Shown: piece by piece, positions 31,873 through 41,066 of the stretch
Numbering within the stretch: position 1 is the first letter of the stretch
How the letters are laid out: every line of letters starts with the position of its first letter
DNA from: Rugamonas sp045984285
Lineage (GTDB): Bacteria > Pseudomonadota > Gammaproteobacteria > Burkholderiales > Burkholderiaceae_D
Reading direction: 5' to 3'
DNA length: 64,000 bases
Assembly: GCF_045984285.3 (NCBI RefSeq)
Contig: NZ_JBJQIK030000013.1
Location: 1-64,000 of the forward strand
Program-made: the position numbers and the translations under genes
The notes under the pieces: model-generated
Databases searched by the model: none
What the model saw: only the letters and a program-made list of their open reading frames with translations
Told to the model about the DNA's origin: nothing

Positions 31873-34830
31873 ATGCAATATCCCAAGGCAAGACTCAAAC
31901 TCATGAGCCTGGCAGTTGCCAGTGCCTGTGCGGCGTCCGCCGTACCGGCATTCGCTCAGCAAACCGTCGAGACGCCAACCGCGAGCGGCGACGTGCAGAC
32001 GGTGGTGGTGACGGGCATCCGCAGCAGTATGGCCTCCTCGCTGAACATGAAGCGCAATTCCGACGGTATCGTCGACGGCATCGTGGCAGAGGACATCGGT
32101 AAATTCCCGGATACCAACCTGGCGGAATCGCTGCAGCGTATCTCGGGCGTGTCGATCGACCGTTCGAACGGCGAAGGCTCCAAGATCACCGTGCGCGGCG
32201 TGGGCCCCGACTTCAACCTGGTGCTGCTGAACGGCCGCCAGATGCCGACCTCGAACCTGGGCGACCGCAACGGCCGCGCCTTCGACTTTGCGAACATCGC
32301 ATCGGAAGCGATCTCGCAGATCCAGGTGTACAAGACCTCGCGCGCTGAAACGCCGACCGGCGGCATCGGCGCCTCGGTCAATGTGATGACCGCGCGTCCG
32401 CTGAGCACCAAGGGCACGCTGGCTTCCGTGGGCGTGAAGGCGGTGCACGACACCTCCGGCACCAACCTGCCGGGCGACGTGCGCGAAGGCATGGACAAGG
32501 TTACGCCGGAAATCTCGGGCATCTACAGCACCACCAGCGCCGACGGCATGTGGGGCGTGTCGGTCAGCGCCAGCTACCAGGAACGCAACTCCGGCTTCAA
32601 CCAGGCTTCCGTGGCCGGCGGCTGGCGCGGCCCGTTCCGCGGCGATGAAAACAACTGGGGCACGATTCCTGCCGCAGGTTCGCCGGGCGTAACCAACCAT
32701 CCGAAGCCTACCGACGTGTACTCGGTACCGCAGAACATCAACTACAACATGAACGGCATCCAGCGCCAGCGTACCAATGGCCAGCTGGTGCTGCAGTTCG
32801 CGCCGAACAAGGACATCACCACGACGCTGGACTACACCTACTCGGAAAACAAGATCCAGACCCGCAAGCAGGATCTGTCCGCGTGGTTCAACTTCGGTCC
32901 TTCCACCAGTTCCTGGGGCAATGGCCCGGTCGCCGCACCGCTGGTCTACACCGAAATCCTGGACGGCAACAGCGACATCGCGATGGGCGCCGGCAAGTTC
33001 GCGACCAAGACCGCCAACAATTCGGTGGGCTTCAACGCGACCTGGAAAGTCAACAACGACATCAAGCTGGAATTCGACGCGCACAAATCGACCGCCGAAT
33101 CGAAGGCTGACAGCCCATGGGGTTCCAGCAACACCATCGGCACCGCCAGCATGAGCCGCGGCAATACCTCGGGCGACTTCACGGCCGACTTCCCTGTGCT
33201 GAGCATCCAGGGCGCCGACTATGCGCGCGCACCGATGCAGGTGACCGGTTCCGTGTTCGACAACGGCTATATGAAGGGCGAAGTGGAACAGGCCCAGTTC
33301 AAGGGCCGCTGGAAGGTGCTTGAGTCGTCCTCGCTGAACTTCGGCGTGTCGGCCACCACGGTGAACAACCGCTCGGCCTTCTCGAACCAGCAGCGCGATA
33401 CCTGGACCGGCGCCACCAAGCCTTCGGACTACCCGGCCAGCATGTTCCATCCTGAATCGCTGCGCAGCTACTTCGACAATATGGGCGCCGGCGTGAACAA
33501 CCCGGCCCTGTTCAACAACTTCTTCACCTTCAACTTCGACGAGATGCGTGCACTGGCGGCCAAAGTCAGCGGCCATCCGGAACTGTACGAGATCAAGAAG
33601 GAGTTCACGACCGACAGCCGCACCGAGGAAAAATCGAAATCGGCCTTCCTGCAGTTCAATACCGACTGGGATACGGCCCTGCCGTTCCACACCGCGATCG
33701 GCGTGCGCTGGGAGAAAACCGACGTCTATTCGACCGCACTGGTGCCAACCGCCACCGGCATCAACTGGGTGTCGAACAACGAGCTGCCAATCACCTTCGG
33801 TGCGCCAAGCTTCACGAACCTGACCGGCAAATATCACCACCTGCTGCCAAGCTTCGACTCCGATCTCGACCTGCGTGACGACATGAAGGTGCGCTTCAGC
33901 TACGGCGAAACCATCGGCCGTCCGCGCTGGGACCAGATCCAGGGCGGCCAGGTGCTCGATACGCTGGCCCGCGTGAACGGTGGCACCGGCAACCAGGGTA
34001 ACCCTGCCCTGCTGCCAGTGAAGTCGAAGAACCTCGACCTGTCCTACGAGTGGTACTACGGCAAACAGAACTTCTTCTCGGTGAACTACTTCAAGAAGGA
34101 TCTGGAGAACTACGCCGGCCAGTCGAAACAGACGCTCACCCCGTTCAACCTGCACACCCCGGTGGGCGGCAAGTACTGGAATGCGGCGATTGCGGCAGGC
34201 TGCACGGCGGGCGATACCGGTTGCATCCGCAACTACATCTTCCGTAACTTCGCCGGCCAGCCTGGCGTGGTGCGCGGCCCGGATGACGGTGCAGGCAACC
34301 CGACCGGCACCATCACCGGCCAGCCGTCGGATCCGATCGCCAGCTTCGAGATCAACAGCTACTCGAACCAGAAGAAGGCCGACCTGTCCGGTGCTGAAGT
34401 CAACGTGCAGCATATGTTCGGCAACAGCGGCTTCGGTATCGCTGCCAACTACACCTATGTGCACTCGGGCCTGAAGTACAACAATGCATCGCCGGGCGAG
34501 CAGTTCGCACTGGTGGGCCTGAGCGATTCGGCCAACCTGGTGGGTATCTTCGAAAACGCCAAGTGGTCGGCACGTGTGGCCTACAACTGGCGCGACAAGT
34601 TCCTGTCCTCGACCTTCGATTCGGCAGGTCCTAACCCGAACTACACCGAGCCATACGGCCAGCTGGACATCAGCGTCGGTTATAACTACTCCGACAAGCT
34701 GAGCTTCCAGGCGGAAGTGATCAACGCCACGGACGAAGTGCAGCGCATTCATGGCCGCACCAAGAACCAGGTGCTGTTCATGAACCAGAATGGCCCACGC
34801 TACATGATCGGCGCACGCTACAAGTTCTGA
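31873..34830 (+). CDS. TonB-dependent receptor (Xanthomonas/Caulobacter type)
   Basis: A 985-aa outer-membrane receptor. It has a signal peptide ending AFAQQ, a TonB box region near VVVTGIRSS, a plug domain (KFPDTNLAESLQRISGVSIDR, KITVRGVGPDFNLVLLNGRQMP) and a long 22-strand barrel ending in an aromatic-terminated RYMIGARYKF. The plug signature matches the family used by Xanthomonas and Caulobacter for oligosaccharide uptake. Genomic context (GH16, deacetylase and a shared operator) suggests a glucan oligosaccharide as substrate. A strong terminator follows it, and the halogenase/SapC group starts right after. Confidence 0.93.
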   Translation: MQYPKARLKLMSLAVASACAASAVPAFAQQTVETPTASGDVQTVVVTGIRSSMASSLNMKRNSDGIVDGIVAEDIGKFPDTNLAESLQRISGVSIDRSNGEGSKITVRGVGPDFNLVLLNGRQMPTSNLGDRNGRAFDFANIASEAISQIQVYKTSRAETPTGGIGASVNVMTARPLSTKGTLASVGVKAVHDTSGTNLPGDVREGMDKVTPEISGIYSTTSADGMWGVSVSASYQERNSGFNQASVAGGWRGPFRGDENNWGTIPAAGSPGVTNHPKPTDVYSVPQNINYNMNGIQRQRTNGQLVLQFAPNKDITTTLDYTYSENKIQTRKQDLSAWFNFGPSTSSWGNGPVAAPLVYTEILDGNSDIAMGAGKFATKTANNSVGFNATWKVNNDIKLEFDAHKSTAESKADSPWGSSNTIGTASMSRGNTSGDFTADFPVLSIQGADYARAPMQVTGSVFDNGYMKGEVEQAQFKGRWKVLESSSLNFGVSATTVNNRSAFSNQQRDTWTGATKPSDYPASMFHPESLRSYFDNMGAGVNNPALFNNFFTFNFDEMRALAAKVSGHPELYEIKKEFTTDSRTEEKSKSAFLQFNTDWDTALPFHTAIGVRWEKTDVYSTALVPTATGINWVSNNELPITFGAPSFTNLTGKYHHLLPSFDSDLDLRDDMKVRFSYGETIGRPRWDQIQGGQVLDTLARVNGGTGNQGNPALLPVKSKNLDLSYEWYYGKQNFFSVNYFKKDLENYAGQSKQTLTPFNLHTPVGGKYWNAAIAAGCTAGDTGCIRNYIFRNFAGQPGVVRGPDDGAGNPTGTITGQPSDPIASFEINSYSNQKKADLSGAEVNVQHMFGNSGFGIAANYTYVHSGLKYNNASPGEQFALVGLSDSANLVGIFENAKWSARVAYNWRDKFLSSTFDSAGPNPNYTEPYGQLDISVGYNYSDKLSFQAEVINATDEVQRIHGRTKNQVLFMNQNGPRYMIGARYKF

Positions 34831-34846
34831 TCGAAAGTGTTGTAGC

Positions 34847-34878
34847 AAAAAGGCCGCGGCTAGTCCGCGGCCTTTTTT
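34847..34878 (+). terminator. Terminator after the TonB receptor
   Basis: AAAAAGGCCGCGG-CTAGT-CCGCGGCCTTTTTT: a 13-base-pair stem flanked by A- and T-runs, able to act on both strands. It ends 17 bases before the halogenase ATG, so downstream genes need read-through or their own promoter. Confidence 0.9.
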
Positions 34879-34895
34879 ACAGTTAGACTTGCAGA

Positions 34896-36440
34896 ATGAG
34901 CAGCATGATCAGACAGGTAGTCATTGTGGGTGGGGGGTCGGCCGGCTGGCTGGCCGCCGGCGTTCTTGCGGCCGCACACCAGACGGCACAGGGGGGCCTG
35001 CAAGTCACCCTGGTCGAATCGCCCGATATTCCGCCGATCGGCGTGGGCGAAGGCACTTGGCCCAGCATGCGCGACACGCTGCACCGCATCGGCGTGTCCG
35101 AATCCGATTTCTTCCGCGAGTGCGACGCCTCGTTCAAGCAGGGTTCCCTGTTCCGGCAGTGGATTACCGGCGCGGCGGACGACTACTACTTCCACCCCTT
35201 CGTGCTGCCGCAGGGCTATGGCGAAGCCAATCTGGCCGCGGAGTGGCAGGCCCGCTTCGGGCAGGTCCCGTTCGCCGACCTGGTGAGCTTCCAGCCCCAT
35301 TTGTGCGTCAACGGACGCGCGCCGAAGCAGCCCGGCACGCCCGAATTCGCGGCGGTGGCCAATTACGGCTACCACCTGGATGCGGGCAAGTTCGGCCTCT
35401 TCCTGCGCAAACACTGCCTGGAAAAGCTGGGCGTGCGCTTCGTGCCCGACAATGTGACCGGCATCCGCTCGCATGACAACGGCGATATCGCCGCCCTGGA
35501 AACGCGCGAACACGGCCTGCTGGAAGGCGACCTGTTTGTGGACTGCACCGGCATGCGCTCCATGCTGCTCGGCCAGCATTACGGCGTGCCCCTGCTCTCG
35601 CAGAAGCATGTGCTGTTCAACGACAGCGCGCTGGCGGTGCAGATTCCCTACCCGGCAGAAGACACGCCGATCGCCTCGCAGACCACCTCCACGGCGCAAA
35701 GCAACGGCTGGATCTGGGATATCGGCCTGCCGACCAGGCGCGGCATCGGCCATGTGTATTCCAGCGCCCACACCAGCGACGACCAGGCCGAGGCCGAACT
35801 GCGCGCCTATATCGCGCAGGAGGGCGGGCCCACCGATATTCCGCAGCCGCGCAAGCTGTCCTTCGATCCCGGCTACCGTGCCGAATTCTGGCACCGCAAC
35901 TGCGTGGCCATCGGCCTGTCCGCCGGCTTCATCGAACCGCTGGAAGCCTCCGCCCTGGCCGTGGTGGAAATGTCGGCGGCCATGCTGGCCGACGAAATGC
36001 CGGTCACGCGCGAAGAGATGGCGATCGCCGCGCGCCGCTTCAACGACGCCTTCACCTACCGCTGGGAACGCGTGATCGACTTCCTCAAGCTGCACTATGT
36101 GCTGAGCAAGCGCAATGATTCGCTGTACTGGCAGGACAACCGCAACACCGTGCCCGAACGGCTGGCCGAGCTGCTCACGCTGTGGCGCCACCGTTCGCCC
36201 TCGCGCTATGATTTCTACCGCATCGAGGAAGTGTTCCCCTCGGCCAGCTACCAGTACATCCTGTACGGCATGGGCTTCCGCACCGAGCCAGGCAGCACTG
36301 CCGCCATGCCGGGACAGGCGGCAGCGGCCGACGGCTACTTCGCGGAAGCGGCCAAGCTGACCCGCAGGATGCTGGGCGCGCTGCCGTCCAACCGTGAACT
36401 GCTTGACCATATCCGGCGCCATGGGCTGCCGAAAATCTGA
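34896..36440 (+). CDS. Flavin-dependent tryptophan-halogenase family protein (first)
   Basis: A 514-aa protein with the FADH2-binding GGGSAGW near the N-terminus (VIVGGGSAGWLAAG). The catalytic lysine region is DASFKQGSLFRQW, and the WxWxIP-like motif reads WIWDIGLP, differing from the true tryptophan halogenases. The substrate-flank motif GFIEPLEASALAVVE is present. Such TonB-receptor-linked homologues are common in Xanthomonas, Caulobacter and marine bacteria; some related enzymes brominate free indole, but the in vivo role is unknown. An alternative start at 34905 is possible. It heads the group halogenase, SapC, cupin, halogenase. Confidence 0.85.
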   Translation: MSSMIRQVVIVGGGSAGWLAAGVLAAAHQTAQGGLQVTLVESPDIPPIGVGEGTWPSMRDTLHRIGVSESDFFRECDASFKQGSLFRQWITGAADDYYFHPFVLPQGYGEANLAAEWQARFGQVPFADLVSFQPHLCVNGRAPKQPGTPEFAAVANYGYHLDAGKFGLFLRKHCLEKLGVRFVPDNVTGIRSHDNGDIAALETREHGLLEGDLFVDCTGMRSMLLGQHYGVPLLSQKHVLFNDSALAVQIPYPAEDTPIASQTTSTAQSNGWIWDIGLPTRRGIGHVYSSAHTSDDQAEAELRAYIAQEGGPTDIPQPRKLSFDPGYRAEFWHRNCVAIGLSAGFIEPLEASALAVVEMSAAMLADEMPVTREEMAIAARRFNDAFTYRWERVIDFLKLHYVLSKRNDSLYWQDNRNTVPERLAELLTLWRHRSPSRYDFYRIEEVFPSASYQYILYGMGFRTEPGSTAAMPGQAAAADGYFAEAAKLTRRMLGALPSNRELLDHIRRHGLPKI

Positions 36441-36458
36441 GAACAAAGAGAGACAACA

Positions 36459-37169
36459 ATGCCCAACCCAGTTTTGCTGAATAACGTCCAACACAAGGAC
36501 CTGCGCGTCATCACCAAACGCGGTGCGCAATATGGCGACAACATCATGTTCGCCCTTACCTTCCCATCCGAATTCCGCAGCCTGCAGGCGCACTACCCCA
36601 TCGTGTTCCGCAAGACCGATGACGGCACCAGCTTTGAAGCGGTGGCCCTGTTCGGCCTGCAGGAAGGCGAAAACCTGTTCCTGGGCGAGGCAGGCTGGGA
36701 TGCCAGCCAGGTGCCGCTGATGGTGGAGCGCCAGCCCTTCCTGATCGGCCGCAACGGCGATGAGCTGATGGTGCACGTGGACCTGGACAGCCCCCGCGTC
36801 AGCAGCACGGAAGGCGAACCGGTGTTCCTGCCGCACGGCGGCAACAGCGAGTTCCTGGACCGCATGAATTCCGCCCTGCTCACCATCCACCAGGGCCTGC
36901 AGGCCGCCGGTCCCTTCATGGCCGCGCTGAAGGAATACGAGCTGCTGGAATCCTTCGTGCTGGACGTGACGCTGGACGACGGTTCACAGGGCCGCATGTC
37001 TGGCTTCTATACCATCAACGAGGACCGCCTGGCCGTGCTGCCGGCCGAAGCGCTGGACCGCCTGCACAAGGCCGGCTACCTGCAGGCCATCTTCATGGTG
37101 GTATCCTCCATGTCCCAGTTCCGCCCCCTGATCGAGCGCAAGAACCGTGTCCAAGCTGCCGCCCGCTAG
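36459..37169 (+). CDS. SapC family protein
   Basis: A 236-aa cytoplasmic protein that begins with LLNNVQHKDLRVITKRGAQYGD and has ALTFPSEFRSLQAHYPIVF and VPLMVERQPFLIG, all hallmarks of the SapC family. The name comes from a Campylobacter surface-layer gene neighbourhood; the function is unknown. Members recur next to TonB receptors, halogenase homologues and JmjC-like cupins, as here. Its last 23 bases overlap the start of the cupin gene. Confidence 0.88.
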   Translation: MPNPVLLNNVQHKDLRVITKRGAQYGDNIMFALTFPSEFRSLQAHYPIVFRKTDDGTSFEAVALFGLQEGENLFLGEAGWDASQVPLMVERQPFLIGRNGDELMVHVDLDSPRVSSTEGEPVFLPHGGNSEFLDRMNSALLTIHQGLQAAGPFMAALKEYELLESFVLDVTLDDGSQGRMSGFYTINEDRLAVLPAEALDRLHKAGYLQAIFMVVSSMSQFRPLIERKNRVQAAAR

Positions 37170-38166
37170 ATATGTACGCGATGTCGAAGGCTACACGCCG
37201 CACACGCTGACCGACGAAATACTCGCTTCGACCGAGCCGCTGCTGCTGCGCGGCCTGGTGAAGCAATGGCCGATGGTGAAGGCGGCCCTGGAATCGCCGC
37301 AGGCGGCCGATGCCTACCTGCGCCGCTACTACCGCGACGCCACCGTGGTGGCCATGCTGGGATCGCCGGAGATGGGCGGCCGCTTCTTCTACAACGACAC
37401 GCTGGACGGCTTCAATTTTACGCCCGTGCGGGTGCGCCTGGACGGCGTGCTGGGCGAGCTGCGCGGCCACTACAACGACGTGAAGCCGCCCGCCATCTAC
37501 GTGGGCTCCACCACGGTGGAAACCTGCCTGCCCGGCTTTGCCGAAGAAAACTGGATGGACCTGGGCGACCGCGCCGCGCTGATGAGCATCTGGATCGGCA
37601 ACCAGACCCGCATCGCGGCCCACTACGACCTGCCGGACAACCTGGCCTGCGTGGCGGCCGGCCACCGCCGCTTCACGCTGTTCCCGCCGGCGCAGTTAAG
37701 CAATCTGTATATCGGGCCGCTGGACTTCACGCCGGCCGGCCAGGCCATCAGCCTGGTGGACTTCGCCAATCCGGACCTCGAAAAATTCCCGAAATTCGCC
37801 GAAGCATGGCAGCATGCGCAGGTAGCCGAGATGCGGCCGGGCGACGCGCTGTTCATCCCCAGCATGTGGTGGCACCATGTGGAGGCGCTGGACCGCTTCA
37901 ATGTGCTGATCAACTACTGGTGGCGCGCCACGCCGGAATACATGGACACGCCGACCAATGCCCTGATGCATGCGCTGATGACCATCCGCGACCTGCCGAA
38001 GGAGCAGCGCGCGGCATGGCAGGAGCTGTTCCGGCACTACGTGTTCGAGGCCGACGAGAATACCGCCGCCCATATCCGTCCCGAAGCGCGCCGCGTCCTG
38101 GGGCCGCTGGACGGCGACGCCACGCGCATGCTGCGCGCGCAACTGCTGCAAAGAATGAACCGCTGA
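37147..38166 (+). CDS. Cupin-like (JmjC-type) protein
   Basis: A 339-aa protein of the cupin-like/JmjC fold with a likely GTG start at 37147, overlapping sapC by 23 bases. The candidate iron site is HYD (in AAHYDLPDNLACV) with a distal histidine in PSMWWHHVEAL, the HxD...H triad of 2-oxoglutarate/Fe(II) oxygenases such as FIH. FTLFPPAQLSNLYIGPLD is also typical. It could hydroxylate a protein or small molecule. It belongs to the halogenase/SapC group. Confidence 0.83.
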   Translation: MSKLPPARYVRDVEGYTPHTLTDEILASTEPLLLRGLVKQWPMVKAALESPQAADAYLRRYYRDATVVAMLGSPEMGGRFFYNDTLDGFNFTPVRVRLDGVLGELRGHYNDVKPPAIYVGSTTVETCLPGFAEENWMDLGDRAALMSIWIGNQTRIAAHYDLPDNLACVAAGHRRFTLFPPAQLSNLYIGPLDFTPAGQAISLVDFANPDLEKFPKFAEAWQHAQVAEMRPGDALFIPSMWWHHVEALDRFNVLINYWWRATPEYMDTPTNALMHALMTIRDLPKEQRAAWQELFRHYVFEADENTAAHIRPEARRVLGPLDGDATRMLRAQLLQRMNR

Positions 38167-38179
38167 GAGGAGACAGACC

Positions 38180-39688
38180 GTGCAACACCAATCGACCAAT
38201 ACCGAGCGCCGCCCGATCCGCCGCATCGTCATCGCCGGCGGCGGCACTGCCGGCTGGATGGCCGCCGCGGCGCTTTCCAAGACGCTGGGCAAGAACCTGG
38301 ACATCAAGCTGATTGAGTCCGATGAAATCGGCACCGTCGGCGTGGGCGAAGCCACCATTCCCACCCTGCTCACCTTCCACAGCCTGCTGGAGCTCAACGA
38401 GCAGGAATTCATGGCCGCCACCAACGCCACCTTCAAGCTGGGCATCAGCTTCGAGAACTGGCGCAACGTCAACGAAGACTATATCCACTCCTTCGGCATG
38501 ACCGGCACCGACCACTGGACCGCCGGTTTCCAGCACTTCTGGCACAAGGGCCGCGAGCGCCGCCTGGCCACCGACTATGGCGACTACTGCCTGGAACTGA
38601 AGGCCGCGCAGGAGCGCCGCTTTGCCCACCTGCCGAACAACGGCCTGAATTACGCCTACCACCTGGATGCATCGCGCTATGCGCAATACCTGCGCAGCTT
38701 CTCCGAGAAGTTCGGCACCCAGCGCATCGAAGGCAAGATCGCGGAAGTGAAGACCGATCCCGTGAGCGGCGACATCCGCTCGCTGCGCCTGGAGTCGGGC
38801 GACGAGATCGAGGGCGACCTGTTCATCGACTGCACCGGCTTCCGCAGCCTGCTGATCGGCCAGACCCTTGGCGTGGAATACGAGAACTGGAACCACTGGC
38901 TGTTCAACGACAGCGCGGTGGCAGTGCAGACCGCCTCCGTCAGCGACGCCGTGCCTTACACCCGCTCCATCGCACGCGACGCGGGCTGGCAATGGCGCAT
39001 CGGCCTGCAGAACCGCGTGGGCAACGGCCATGTGTTCTCCAGCCGCTACATGGACGACGAAACGGCCACCCGCGTGCTGATGGCCAATGTGGAAGGCGAG
39101 GCCCTGGTGCAGCCGCGCGTGATCAAGTTCACGCCCGGCCAGCGCAAGCAGGTATGGAAGAAGAACTGCGTGGCCATCGGCCTGTCCAGCGGCTTCCTGG
39201 AGCCGATTGAATCGACCAGCATCCACCTGATCCAGCGCGGCATCATCCGCCTGATGCAGATGTTCCCGACCAATGGCATCTTCCAGAGCGATATCGACGA
39301 ATACAACAAGCAGGCCAACTACGAGATCGAGCATATCCGCGACTTCATCATCCTGCACTACAAGGTCACGAACCGCTACGACACCCCGTACTGGCAGGCC
39401 TGCAAGGACCTGGACATCCCCGAGTCGCTGCGCCACCGCATCGAGCTGTTCCGCGAGACGGGCCGCGTATTCCGCATCCCGAACGAGCTGTTTGCCGAGA
39501 ACTCCTGGGTGCAGGTGATGCTGGGCCAGGGCATCATGCCGCTGCAGCACCACCAGACCGCGGACCTGATGGGCGACGCCGAGCTGGCGCACTTCCTGGA
39601 CAGCATCAAGTCCCATGTGCACAAGGTGGCGATGCAGCTTCCCTCCCACCAGGCTTATGTGGAACAATACTGTCGCGCGCCCATGTAG
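38180..39688 (+). CDS. Flavin-dependent tryptophan-halogenase family protein (second)
   Basis: A 502-aa paralogue of the first halogenase, with a GTG start supported by a GAGGAG site. The FAD motif is IAGGGTAGWMAA, followed by GVGEATIPTLLTF; the lysine region is NATFKLGISFENW, close to that of characterised halogenases, and WQWRIGLQNR replaces WxWxIP. GLSSGFLEPIESTSIHLIQ is the family signature. It is more similar to canonical halogenases than the first copy. It ends the group; psiF follows after 23 bases. Confidence 0.88.
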   Translation: MQHQSTNTERRPIRRIVIAGGGTAGWMAAAALSKTLGKNLDIKLIESDEIGTVGVGEATIPTLLTFHSLLELNEQEFMAATNATFKLGISFENWRNVNEDYIHSFGMTGTDHWTAGFQHFWHKGRERRLATDYGDYCLELKAAQERRFAHLPNNGLNYAYHLDASRYAQYLRSFSEKFGTQRIEGKIAEVKTDPVSGDIRSLRLESGDEIEGDLFIDCTGFRSLLIGQTLGVEYENWNHWLFNDSAVAVQTASVSDAVPYTRSIARDAGWQWRIGLQNRVGNGHVFSSRYMDDETATRVLMANVEGEALVQPRVIKFTPGQRKQVWKKNCVAIGLSSGFLEPIESTSIHLIQRGIIRLMQMFPTNGIFQSDIDEYNKQANYEIEHIRDFIILHYKVTNRYDTPYWQACKDLDIPESLRHRIELFRETGRVFRIPNELFAENSWVQVMLGQGIMPLQHHQTADLMGDAELAHFLDSIKSHVHKVAMQLPSHQAYVEQYCRAPM

Positions 39689-39711
39689 GCCGCTCTTTAT
39701 GGGGAACCACA

Positions 39712-39999
39712 ATGAAAAAACTGCTCGTACTGTGTGCTGTCTTCCTGGCCAACACCGCGTTTGCGGCGGATGCCCCGGCGAAGAACTCCCAGCAAACCAA
39801 GATGGCCACCTGCAACGCCGAGGCGGCTGGCAAGAAAGGCGATGAACGCAAGGCTTTCATGAAGGAGTGCCTGAGCGCCAAACCGGCGGCGCCCATGACG
39901 CAGCAGGACAAGATGAAGCAATGTAATGCGGACGCCGCCGGCAAGAAGGGCGACGAGCGCAAAGCCTTCATGAAGGACTGCCTGAGCGCGAAGAAGTAA
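39712..39999 (+). CDS. PsiF-repeat family protein
   Basis: A 95-aa exported protein with a signal peptide (MKKLLVLCAVFLANTAFAAD) and two PsiF repeats of about 33 residues. Each repeat has C-N-(A/D)-A-A-G-KKGDERKAFMK-(E/D)-C-LSA, so four cysteines can form two disulfides. The Escherichia coli psiF gene is phosphate-starvation inducible; its function is unknown. A strong terminator follows. Confidence 0.88.
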   Translation: MKKLLVLCAVFLANTAFAADAPAKNSQQTKMATCNAEAAGKKGDERKAFMKECLSAKPAAPMTQQDKMKQCNADAAGKKGDERKAFMKDCLSAKK

Positions 40000-40016
40000 G
40001 CAGCACCGGCTCCGTG

Positions 40017-40045
40017 AAACGCCACCCTTCGGGTGGCGTTTTTGC
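40017..40045 (+). terminator. Terminator after psiF-like gene
   Basis: AAACGCCACCC-TTC-GGGTGGCGTTT followed by TTG: the same stem sequence recurs after tRNA-Phe and the MBL-fold gene. Confidence 0.88.
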
Positions 40046-40175
40046 TTTCTGGACAGATTTTTTACTGTCATTGTCACACACCGTAATCTGAATCTTACAA
40101 AGTGCCGGCGCGCGCGCCGCTGGCTGGCAGTTGGGCCCGCCCCCCATACTGGCTTCCCGAACAATAAGGAAGCAT

Positions 40176-41066
40176 ATGGAAACCCGGCATGCAGAACATG
40201 GCTGCCTGTTCATCATCGGCGGCGATGAGGGCGGGAAGGCGCGCAAGCGCCTGCTGTCCCGTTTCGTCGATCTCGCAGGCGGCAGCGACAAGCGTTTCCT
40301 GCTGATTGACGCCGCCAGCGAAAACCCGCAGAAGATGGCGCGTCCCTACCACGAGGCGCTCGATGAACTGGGGGTGCGTGAGCACCGCTCGCTGGCCGTA
40401 TGCTGCCGTGCCGACGCCAACGATCCCGATATCGCGGCGCAGGCAGCGGAAGCCGACGGCATCCTGATGACGGGCGGCGACCAGAAACGATTACTGGCCG
40501 CGATCGGGGGGACTGCCCTCGATCGGGCCATCCATGCAGCGCTCAAGGAGCGCGGCGCCTGCGTGGCGGGCACCAGCGCAGGCGCTTCCGCCATGAGCGG
40601 CCATATGCTGGCCGGCGGCCACGTGGACCTGAGCCCGGAACGCGGCGCGGTGACGCTGGCCGCCGGCCTGGGCCTGGTGCAGCAGGTGGTCATCGACCAG
40701 CACTTCGCCCAGCGCCAGCGCCTGAACCGCCTGCTCAGCGTAATCGCCCAGAATCCCTGGCTGCAGGGCGCGGGCATCGACGAAAACACCGCCCTGGTCG
40801 TCGAGCGCGGGGTGGGCATTGAAGTCGTCGGCGAGGGCAGCGTCACGCTGGTCGATGGCAAGGACGTCATTTCCGATATCGCGGATATCCGCGAAGGCTG
40901 TACCCCGCAGATGCTGGGCGTGAGGCTGCATCTGCTTCCCGCAGGTTCCTGTTTCATGCTGCCGGACGCTCCGGCGCCACGCCGCATCAGCGGCGATGCG
41001 CGCCAGGCGCCGGAAGTACTGAGCGAATTCATACACCATCTCGTCAAAAGGAACCCCATCTCATGA
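40176..41066 (+). CDS. cphB: Cyanophycinase
   Basis: A 296-aa S51-family peptidase that hydrolyses cyanophycin (multi-L-arginyl-poly-L-aspartate) to beta-Asp-Arg dipeptides. The nucleophile serine is in GTSAGASAMSGHML, with CLFIIGGDEGGKA at the start, MTGGDQKRLL, and the histidine-containing VIDQHFAQRQRLNRLL. The ATG at 40176 is chosen for AAGGA upstream. It has no signal peptide, so it is the intracellular CphB type and not the exported CphE type. The stop overlaps the cyanophycin synthetase start by four bases, so breakdown and synthesis are coupled in one transcript. Confidence 0.93.
   Translation: METRHAEHGCLFIIGGDEGGKARKRLLSRFVDLAGGSDKRFLLIDAASENPQKMARPYHEALDELGVREHRSLAVCCRADANDPDIAAQAAEADGILMTGGDQKRLLAAIGGTALDRAIHAALKERGACVAGTSAGASAMSGHMLAGGHVDLSPERGAVTLAAGLGLVQQVVIDQHFAQRQRLNRLLSVIAQNPWLQGAGIDENTALVVERGVGIEVVGEGSVTLVDGKDVISDIADIREGCTPQMLGVRLHLLPAGSCFMLPDAPAPRRISGDARQAPEVLSEFIHHLVKRNPIS

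Noticed and set aside
31840..34848. Long open frame on the minus strand opposite the TonB receptor gene (about 1000 codons)
   Set aside because: It is an antisense frame of a GC-rich, biased gene; the translation is histidine/arginine/valine rich with no domain, and the opposite strand encodes an unmistakable receptor.
39712..40010. psiF-like gene as part of the halogenase/SapC group
   Set aside because: It follows after 23 bases and has its own terminator, but its small periplasmic product has no functional tie that can be seen; co-transcription is possible but not claimed.
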